Positions 56,541 to 64,000 of a stretch of 64,000 bases of DNA are shown here, piece by piece (the first letter of the stretch is position 1; each line of letters starts with the position of its first letter). The stretch is from Phascolarctos cinereus. Taxonomy: Eukaryota > Chordata > Mammalia > Diprotodontia > Phascolarctidae. The stretch covers positions 16,865,501 to 16,929,500 of the forward strand of contig NW_018343987.1 in assembly GCF_002099425.1 (NCBI RefSeq), read 5' to 3'. The notes below the pieces were generated by a model, which was not told the origin of the DNA, did no database searches, and saw only the letters and a program-made list of their open reading frames with translations. The position numbers were made by a program, and so were the translations under genes.

Positions 56541-57234
56541 ACATGGGCTGGTGAACCTGGCTCATGGTAGAACTAGGCATTTCCCCTCAGCAGCATCTGA
56601 CTCATAGGATGCCAATACTCCCAGTAGACCAAGCAGTGGCAAGAGGCATTCCCTTGCTCTCTAAAATGTGATGGAGACCCTGTGCCAAGAGACAATAACT
56701 TCCAGGCAGTGAGATTATAGCATTCATCTGAAGGGGAAGTCCTTATACCTTATACCTTATACCCTGTCTATTACATAGCTTGCAGGCCTGTGATGACAAG
56801 GGAACATAAAGAGCTGGAAGAGATGGATTTGTACCTTTCTAGGACTGGAGAACAAGAAGAGGTAATTTTGGAGAAATCTGTGGTGAGGGTGTCTGATGTT
56901 TACTGCATTCCTTGTTAATAACCTTGCATTCTGTTGTCATAAAGTCCTTCACCTTCACTATTTTGGAGAAGGGGCCCATCTTCCTCATCACTACCAGCAA
57001 CAATTATCTAACTGCCATCAACAGGTAAAGAGGCACGGGAGCCCTGGGAATGGCAGAAGCACCGGGACACTGGTCTTGCTTCCAGCCTAGCCTTCATAGA
57101 AAATCATCCAGGGAGGCAACCCCCATGGTGAAGGGGACAGTCATCTCCACCAACTGCCACTCATGGGGGCAGGCAAAACAGCCTATAGGGGAGAGTAGGC
57201 AGCATCATGTGATTGGCAGATCAAGCCACTTCCA
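56540..57234. other. Unique sequence
   Basis: Several 60-80 codon open frames, plus strand, no recognised homology. Could include the start of the YBX-like pseudogene that follows. Confidence 0.35.
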
Positions 57235-57267
57235 CCATACTGACCACCATCTCCCTTCAGATCCTAA

Positions 57268-57560
57268 TGGAGATAGCCCAGGACCCTGAACACAAGACGC
57301 TTGGGAACAGAGATGCTTCCAGTCCAGTGTTAGCAACTATTAGCCTGGGAAGCAACTCCAGTGGAAACATCCTGACAACTGCTCCTGTAGGTGCTACAAT
57401 TGCAGAAACTGAAGAACCAGAAAAGACAGTTCTTTCCACCAAAGTCCTTAGCACTGTCAGATGGCTCAACATCAGAAACTGATAGGATTTTATTGGTGGA
57501 AATGACATCAGGGAAGAGACGTTAACATCAGCTTTGCTGCTGTACCCTAAGGACCATGGG
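57268..57560 (+). pseudogene. YBX: Y-box / cold-shock protein pseudogene, truncated
   Basis: One frame ending at 57482 reads '...GNILTTAPVGA' and 'KVLSTVRWLNIRN', then after a stop 'DFIGGNDIREE'. Vertebrate YBX1/2/3 have [26 protein letters not shown] at the start of the cold-shock domain, an RNA/DNA-binding fold, so W, N and FI...ND are kept. The preceding Ala/Gly/Ser/Thr-rich part resembles a YBX N-terminus. The match fades after about 57530. No introns are seen, so it is probably a processed pseudogene, truncated and old. Which paralogue is uncertain. Confidence 0.6.
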
Positions 57561-57599
57561 ACTTTTCCAACCGTCCTGAAGCTAGATCCTCCTCATGTG

Positions 57600-57730
57600 T
57601 TGTCTCCCCTACTGGTGAACTCCTATAGAGTAGGGGCTGTTTTACTTTTCTAATTGTATCTGTGAGGCTCAGCATAGTGTTTTGCACATAATAGGCACTT
57701 AATAAATGCTTTAGTCATTCATTCATTCAC
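57600..57730 (+). mobile_element. L2 LINE 3' end with (ATTC)n tail
   Basis: 'gtgaactcctatagagtagg', 'aggctcagcatagtgttttg', 'ataggcacttaataaatgct', 'cattcattcattcac'. Confidence 0.85.
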
Positions 57731-57809
57731 TACAATATGTGATGTTCTGGCTAGGCTAAAGAAATCCATTGGAAAATAGGGACTTTTAAGCAGTGGCATG
57801 GAATAAATG

Positions 57810-57935
57810 AGGAACCCAAATGTTTTCTAGAGACCTGAATATTATTTGGGATACTACGGAAAGGATACAAAAAAATTATATCAAGTGAAAAAATTAGAAA
57901 CAGAACAATATACACACTAAGACGATATATTTTGA
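57810..57935 (+). mobile_element. L1-like 3' fragment
   Basis: 'gaatattatttgggatacta', 'attatatcaagtgaaaaaat', 'cagaacaatatacacact' resemble an old L1 ORF2 end/3'UTR. Confidence 0.45.
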
Positions 57936-58369
57936 AACTTCGTAGATCTATACTTTTGTGGGTACAGATACCCCCTCCATTTAAATAGTTTGCAACCCCT
58001 CTATTACTTAATAAACGATCCACAAGGATTGCAGTAGCCAAGAATTTCATCACCTTACAACCCCTCTGAATTCAGACAGATTGGTTCTCAGACACTATTT
58101 GGCTTGGCCAGAACTTGTGTCCACTTTGCATAGATTTTGAGAACTTGGAGTTACTTCTATGCCTATATGAAGCTTCAGAGTTCAGATTTTAGTGGTGTAA
58201 ACAAAGAATCACAGAATTCTAAAGTTGGAGAGACCTCCATGACTAGGTAGTTCAGCCTATACCATAAAAGGAATCTTACCATAACACTAGCCAAGTGGTT
58301 AACCAGCCTCTGCTTCCAAACCTATTATAAAGGGATACCCATTATCCACTAAAACATCCCAAACGAGCA

Positions 58370-58430
58370 AGAGAGCAAGTAACAAGCATTTATTAAGGGC
58401 TTACTATGTGCCAGGCACTGTGCATAGCCC
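58370..58430 (-). mobile_element. L2 LINE 3' tip, antisense, inside CR1
   Basis: 'aagcatttattaagggctta' and 'ctatgtgccaggcactgtgc'. Short, in the middle of the CR1 copy. Confidence 0.75.
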
Positions 58431-58831
58431 ATTCTGTTTTTGGAAAGCTGTCATTGTTAAGAAGATTAAATTTGCCTCTTTGCAATTTTCATCAGTTACA
58501 TCTCCCAGTTCTGCCTTCCGGGACAAAATAGAATGAATGTAATTCCTCTTCTATATTATAGCCTTTCAAATACTTAAAAAATTATCATGTCCTCCCCCAA
58601 GTCTTCTCTTCTCCAGGCTAAATAACTTCCATTTCTTTGACTGATTCTCTTATGGTATGGACTCACAATCTTTTACCATGTTGGTTACCCTTCTTTGGAC
58701 ACTCTTCATCTTATTAATGTGCTTTCTGAAATACAGTGCCAAGAACTGAACACAGTATTCTAAATATAGTCTGATCACAGAAGAGTAGAACAGAGCTATC
58801 ACCTGCTTATTGCCAGAAAACATATTTTTCT

Positions 58832-59046
58832 TGCTCAGTCATTCAGCTGTGTCCGACTCTTTGTGACCCTGCAAACTTGGCAAAGACACTGGAGTGGTTT
58901 GCCATTTCCTTCTCCATTGGATTAAGGTGAACAGAGGTTAAGTGACTTGCCCAGGGTCACCCAGCTAGTAAGTGTCTGAGGCCCAATTCTAGTCAGGTTT
59001 TCTTGACTCCAGGCCCAGCACTCTATCCACTGAGCCACTTACTTCC
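58832..59046 (-). mobile_element. RTE-tailed SINE, antisense, inside CR1
   Basis: 'cagctgtgtccgactctttg', 'ccctgcaaacttggcaaaga', 'ggtttgccatttccttctcc', 'cccagggtcacccagctagt', 'tctatccactgagccact'. Confidence 0.9.
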
Positions 59047-60089
59047 TATATTTCTCTTAATGTAGGCCAGATTTTCATTAATGATATTTTTTGTGTGTGT
59101 GTTTTTGCTATCATATCACACGGCTAACTCATATTGAGCTTGCTATCCACTAAAACCCCAAGATCTATTTTGTGCAAACTGATGTCCAAATATACCTCCC
59201 TAATCTTATATTTATGGAGCTGATTTTTTTTAATCCGAGCATAAGACTTGACTTTTATCCCTATCGAACTTCATCTTATTTGATTAGGCCCAGTGCTCTA
59301 GTCTATAGATATCTGTTTGGCACCTGACTGCCATCTAGTATGCTATTACTTCATGCTTTATGATATCTGCAAATTCGATGAGCATTCCATCTATACTTTT
59401 ATTCAAATCAATGATAAAAATGTTAAACTGCATAGGTCTAACTCCAGATCTTTAGGGCATTGTACTGGGAGTCTCTTACTAAGTTGCCCATTGAACCATT
59501 AATGTTCACTCTGAGTCTAGCTATTGAAACAAACAGCTTCAAATCTATTTAATTGTATTGTCATTTAATTCACATCTTAGAATAGTATGAAATAGTGTAT
59601 CAAATGCTCACTTAAAATCAAAATAAACGATATCTGCAGCATCTACAGATCTGTCAGTTTACTAACCTGGTCATGAAAAGAAATAAGGGTAATCTAATGT
59701 GACTTGTTCTTGATGAAGCCTGGTTCTTTATTATCTGGTTCTTCATTATCACAGCCTCTTTTTCTAGATGTTCACCAACCATGTCTTTGATGATCTAGCC
59801 TAGAATTTCCCCAGGAACCAAAGTCAAGCTTATTGGCCTATAGTTTGCGAACTCTATTTTCTTCCCTTTAGGACACCTCCATCACTGTGGTGGTTCCTCT
59901 CCTGGTCTTTCAATTATCTCAGTGGCTCAGCAGTCTCATCTGCCAAGCCTTTCAGTCCTCTGTGGTTTAATTCATCTAGATCTCTATGATTCATTTGGAT
60001 CCTTTGAATTCAAATACAGCCCATTTTCCACTATAGCATAAGAGTTGTGCTTTCAGGATGTAAGTGAGATGAACTCAGTACTTAACATT

Positions 60090-60450
60090 ATTGGTGGGAA
60101 TGAATGATTCAATCAATGATCAGCAAATATCTATTGAGCTCCTATTTATGAATCATTCTTTGCTCATCAGTGTGAGGAATACAAAGAAGAATAAGGCCCA
60201 TTCTCTGTCCTCAAGGAATTTATGGTCTGTTTGGAGAGATAATGTGTAGATACACAAAAACTTAATGAGAATTCAAGGCAGCGTATGATTAAGAACCAAA
60301 ATGAACAGGACAGACCCTAAGTGTTGTTGGAATGAAGAGGTGGGAGAAATCCCCTTTGTCCAGAATATTTAGAAGGCTTCCTGGAGGAAGTGGGACATTA
60401 GGTGGGATTTGAAGGCAGGCTTAGATTAGAGCAGGGGGAATGATGACCTA
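60090..60450 (-). mobile_element. L2 LINE 3' part, antisense
   Basis: 'gcaaatatctattgagctcc', 'ctctgtcctcaaggaattta', 'gaaggcttcctggaggaagt', 'aggtgggatttgaaggcagg' follow the reversed L2 order. Confidence 0.8.
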
Positions 60451-61129
60451 GACCTAGCTCATATGAAGGACAAAGGTGAGTGCATATGCTACAGTTGTGG
60501 ACTTTGCTTTGATTTTCAATAAAAGCCAGCAGCATTTGCTTCACAAGTAACAGAGAAATCTATTCACTTTTGGCAGTGAGATGAGGAAGTTAAGTTTGAA
60601 AACAGAAGAGCAGTTTCCCATTTTAATCATTGTTTAATTATCTGTCATATCTGTGAGGGGAATGAGCCAGAGGGAGAAGAGAGAGCAGGTAGATATTTCT
60701 GGAGAGGATGTGGGAGGAAGTAGGAGGGGGAGAGCAAAACCATGGAGGAGAGATTAGAAAGAGGTGCCGGTACAGCTGGTACAGTTAGACCCCCTCAACT
60801 TAGATCTTTTCTGTCAGGAACAGAGATACTTTAGATTGCAGGGAAATAGCTTGCTCCAAGACAATTTTTAAATGAGAGATCATGGGAAAGTTGCCATGAC
60901 CAAAAAATGTTTCCTGGTAGCCCACCCTATGGTGATAAGCCCCTGTGCACTTAACTAGACTGGCCCTTGGACCACACAGACACAATTTGTTAACAGAGTT
61001 CAAAGCCAGAGACATTCCAGCTTGGTACGATTTAGTAACACATGTTCTCTGCTGACATAAACTTGCAAAATCCAAGGCCACCATTGCATTCTAGTGAAAT
61101 GTTGGAACAGAACTTTATGGATGCTTAAC
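60451..61129. other. Unique sequence
   Basis: A minus-strand 94-codon open frame (60800-61084) shows no recognised domain. Confidence 0.4.
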
Positions 61130-61375
61130 ATGTCATGGTATTATGGTGCAGAAGATCTCATCAAGGACAAGTATGACTGGAAAAGGAGGTGGTGCAGTCA
61201 TTTGATAAGATGACAGATGGACAGTCCTATGACTGCATCAATAGTCCCAAGAGATGACAAAAGTCATAGGAAGGGCTCTGATGTGTTGGACAGTTCCTCT
61301 ATGCTGGAAAATGAAAGGGCATTAACAAGAATTGCACAGGATGGGAAAGCATGGAGGTATCGTGGTATGTATACA
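61130..61375 (+). mobile_element. RTE (BovB-like) LINE ORF2 C-terminal fragment
   Basis: The plus strand encodes, with breaks, 'RRWCSHLIR', 'QMDSPMTASIVPRDDKSHRK' and 'LTRIAQDGKAWRYRGM'. This resembles the RTE ORF2 end (RWAGHVARM..DRW...W.PRD.KR..GRP..RW...W.RIAQDRQKWR). RTE LINEs are the presumed mobilisers of the RTE-tailed SINEs listed here. Confidence 0.7.
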
Positions 61376-61559
61376 TGAGGGGAATAGCCACATAGGTGAG
61401 ATGATTAGTCCATCTGAATAAGGAAGGAAGTATCATGAAAGAAGTCATTTGCTTTACATTTTTGCTGATTTGTTTTTATATCACATTCATTTCCAAATAT
61501 ATTCCACAAACCATGCCTTATAACAGAAAATAAAAGACATAGGTAAGTTCAGCAAAACC

Positions 61560-62560
61560 AACACATTAAATGACTCTGAGTGTGCGCAGTGTTCTACTTC
61601 TATAAGTCTTCCTCTTCTGCAAGAAATGGAGAAAGCTATAATTTCTGGAGGAGAAGCTCCACCTTCAGAAACTCCAACTCTCAAAGAGCTTCCCCAGTGC
61701 CTGTCCTCAAGTGGGGAGAGTTAACTATGAACCATCCTGGAATCTCTGGTCATCAACTAATGGCAGCTTGCCACCACCCTGGACTAGAGCAGGCAAAAAA
61801 GTTGAAGAGTTGGTGATTATGAGGAATTCAGGCACCAAAAACTGCTACCTTCAGAAAAGAGCCCTGGGCCTCCCTCTGGCCTTCTCTCATTGTGGGCCTA
61901 GCCCCAGAGAGAAGCTGGACCTGGAGCAAATAGCCCTCTATAGTCATTCTCAATCTTTACCAAAAAGGTGGAGATAAAACAAAACAAAACCAAAAGAAAC
62001 CTCAATGAACATCTCCTTTGGGGAAATTTTATGGAGAATGTGGCACTATAGCTTTGCAAAAGTGCCGTTTTCTGGCTTACAGCTTCACTCACCTTTCTCT
62101 AGTTTTGAAAATTAAATCCCCCATGTAGAAGATGCCTTTTGGACAGCCCGTGCTTCCCTGCTTGCATCTGCCACTGTCACCAACCTCATCTATAGTGGCT
62201 CTCAGTAGTCTAACAAAAGGATGAGTCAGTACCAGGCTCTAGATAACGGAGTGAACATTATCAGTGTGCCTCTGACCTTAAGTCCAGGGAACTTGGTGCT
62301 GTTTGCAAAGCCCTGAGAGAATCTGTCCAACCTGAAACTGGCTGAGATCAAGGAGCTGGAGCCAGAACTTCAGCAAGAAGGAAGGAGAACAATAGGTTAG
62401 TGTGAATATTGCCTGGAGGAGTCTCTGTTGAGCTGGCTGCCCCAGGAGGATGGGGGAATATATTTGTCCAGGCAGGAAGCCACCATGGACCCTAATGTAC
62501 ACATGACTCACTGGCACTTGCAGAAGGGGCATTGCCTGAAGCTTTGAAGCTACTCACTGA
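61560..62560. other. Unique sequence, moderately GC-rich
   Basis: Several 80-90 codon open frames on both strands. Plus-strand pieces such as 'NLKLAEIKELEPELQQEG' look protein-like but are broken and unrecognised. I do not call a gene. Confidence 0.35.
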
Positions 62561-63104
62561 TGGTAGAATCTGCTGAGAATTCCTGGTATGGGGCCCAAGC
62601 CAGGTTCACACCCATTTGGTCTCTGACTTTCTCTAGTTTTCTTGGGCATTGGAGAGAATGACAATCCTCTACGAGAAATTGTCCTTTATTAGACCAACTC
62701 CAATCTTCCTTTTTGTCCTAGGCAGAGCCTATACTTTATTTCTTTTGGTGGCATGGCTCCAACCTGGCCCTCAGTTGCAAGGCTCAAAGGATTTGGACTA
62801 ACCCTAAGCTTCCCACCTCACTGACCTTCCTCTACAATCCATTCCTGGGATCCCTTACCAGAAGAAGAGGTGTGGATAGGTGGGTGTGAGATGGGGTGGG
62901 AAATGTGGAGATACTCTTAGGAATCCTACATAAACAGTCTTTGAAAAATTGAGAATGACAGTTGTGCAAAAGATAACAGAAAGGAACTTGGTAGGTATAA
63001 GTAAATGGTGACATATAATTAGGGAAGGAACTTTCAAGAACAGGGATAAAAACGGACATTAGGGATATGTATGTGGCAGAGGTGAGGGATGGTGGGTAGA
63101 TTGC

Positions 63105-63255
63105 TTGAGTGCCTCATTGGTGGGCTCAGAATCTCAGAAGATGGTGAGGAAGCCCTTTAGCCCATTAGGTGGACACACAATGGCAAATTGGGGAGGACCT
63201 GCACAAGAATCACACAGAATAGGCAAGCACACATGGGTTATGGTCAACCTCATTG
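63105..63255 (+). mobile_element. Possible RTE LINE fragment
   Basis: 'gaggacctgcacaagaatca', 'cacagaataggcaagcacac' and 'gggttatggtcaacctcatt' resemble the RTE ORF2 terminus (…RIAQDRQAW…). Weak. Confidence 0.35.
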
Positions 63256-63334
63256 GCAAGGAACTTCCAAACCAGAGTTAACAGATCCATTCAAGCATTT
63301 GAATTATTACTAGAATACTCCTTATTAGTATTAT

Positions 63335-63572
63335 TCAGATGTTTCAATCTTGTCTGATCCCATTTGAAATTTTCTTGGCCAAGATTCTGAAGTGGTTTAT
63401 CATTTCTTTCTCCAGATCATTTACAGATGAGGAAACTGAGGAAAACAGGGTTAGGTGATTTGCCCAAGGTCACACAGCTAGTGAGTGTCTGAGTATGGAT
63501 TTGAACTCATGAACATGAGTCTTCCTGATTCCAAGCCCAGTACTCTATCCATTGCACCACCTCTTTGCCTCC
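63335..63572 (-). mobile_element. RTE-tailed SINE, antisense
   Basis: 'gtttcaatcttgtctgatcc', 'catttgaaattttcttggcc', 'ctgaagtggtttatcatttc', 'aaggtcacacagctagtgag', 'ctctatccattgcaccacct'. Confidence 0.85.
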
Positions 63573-63574
63573 TA

Positions 63575-63962
63575 AACATGCCCTCCCCTTTCATGTTTCC
63601 ATTTCTTTGGCTGTGCTGGTCCCTATGCTTGTAAAGTCTTCTCTCTCCCTTTTCACTTGTTGGATTCCTACCCAGTTTTTAAAGCCCAACTCAAATGCTA
63701 CCTTTTTTCACACAGCTTTCAGGATTCTCATTGTAAATTTTGATCCCCCTTAAATATTTTGGCCTGTTATTTTTTTCTTGGTCTGTAATTTTAAGAATAC
63801 ATTTATCATGTAATATGCATGCTAGCTATCTCTGAGTCATATACTCCTACTTGGCTATAAGTTCCATGATGGTAGTTATCTAAACTTTGTACCTCTTCCA
63901 GTTTCTAGCACAGTGTTCTGTAAACAACAGATATTTTTAAAATGTTTGTTGAATGAATGAAG
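63575..63962 (+). mobile_element. L2 LINE 3' end
   Basis: 'atttctttggctgtgctggt', 'agcccaactcaaatgctacc', 'gttccatgatggtagttatc', 'tttctagcacagtgttctgt', 'ttgttgaatgaatgaa' in L2 order; runs to the window's end. Confidence 0.85.
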
Positions 63963-64000
63963 AAATATTCCAAAATAAAAGAATGAACCCTTTAGAAGGG

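Larger units (their letters stand above)
58200..60005 (-). mobile_element. Long CR1/L3-type LINE, antisense, twice interrupted
   Basis: Reversed 3' end first: 'aatcacagaattctaaagtt', 'tctcttctccaggctaaata', 'ttggttacccttctttggac', 'agtgccaagaactgaacaca'. After a SINE it goes on with 'taaaaccccaagatctattt', 'gaacttcatcttatttgatt', 'tgacttgttcttgatgaagc', 'agatgttcaccaaccatgtc', 'cttattggcctatagtttgc'. These blocks are familiar from conserved CR1/L3 copies across amniotes. About 1.5 kb survives, the longest CR1-class copy in the window. Confidence 0.75.

Noticed and set aside
56386-56607. Ser-Leu and Arg-Glu repeat frames
   Set aside because: Translation of the (GA)n tract.

Overview
This window is vertebrate, and almost certainly marsupial, non-coding DNA. 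The base composition is AT-leaning and CpG-poor, there are no compact intron-free genes, and nearly every recognisable piece is an interspersed repeat. Three SINE types point to a marsupial: tRNA-headed SINEs ending in the 'aaccccaattgcct' tail (WSINE1-type, by recollection), Mar1-type CORE-SINEs, and tRNA/CORE SINEs ending in a BovB/RTE-like tail. WSINE1 together with the absence of the opossum-type SINE1 tail suggests an Australian lineage. That last step is inference from memory, not a database result.

Layout. 1-9.3 kb: mostly unique sequence with scattered MIR, L2 and SINE copies, a diverged local duplication (3.86-4.32 kb versus 5.84-6.04 kb) and an antisense L1 tail. 9.3-21.2 kb: a mosaic of L2, CR1/L3, MIR and Mar1 with microsatellites. 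21.25-29.96 kb: the dominant object, an 8.7-kb L1 composite bounded by one target-site duplication. It has a full 5' part (5'UTR, ORF1, ORF2 endonuclease) that ends in about 90 bp of foreign MIR-like sequence with its own AATAAA and poly(A). A second L1, 5'-truncated inside ORF1, follows directly and runs to its 3' end. 30-34 kb: mostly unique DNA with two unrecognised coding-like stretches, one exon-like segment and a nearly full-length 7SL RNA retropseudogene. 34.7-36.4 kb: a three-level nest (SINE in Tigger1 DNA transposon in antisense L1). 37.6-46.3 kb: SINEs, an orphan internal Tigger1 fragment, a long (TATATG)n tract, a long L2 with L1 and MIR inside it, a CR1 with an L1 inside it, and a small hAT element in a MIR. 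46-64 kb: MIR/L2/CR1 mosaic, an unclassified 230-bp direct repeat pair (50.0 and 51.3 kb), a truncated Y-box (YBX) pseudogene, a long CR1/L3-type copy and RTE fragments.

I found no intact host protein-coding gene, CRISPR array, operon or defence-type system, and no convincing endogenous retrovirus. The window reads as intergenic or intronic DNA. The most interesting observations concern how repeats are built and nested: the chimeric L1, the orphan Tigger1 patch, the 7SL retrocopy, the unclassified direct repeats and the coding-like minus-strand stretch near 32.4-33.3 kb. Repeat boundaries and family names come from reading alone and are approximate.
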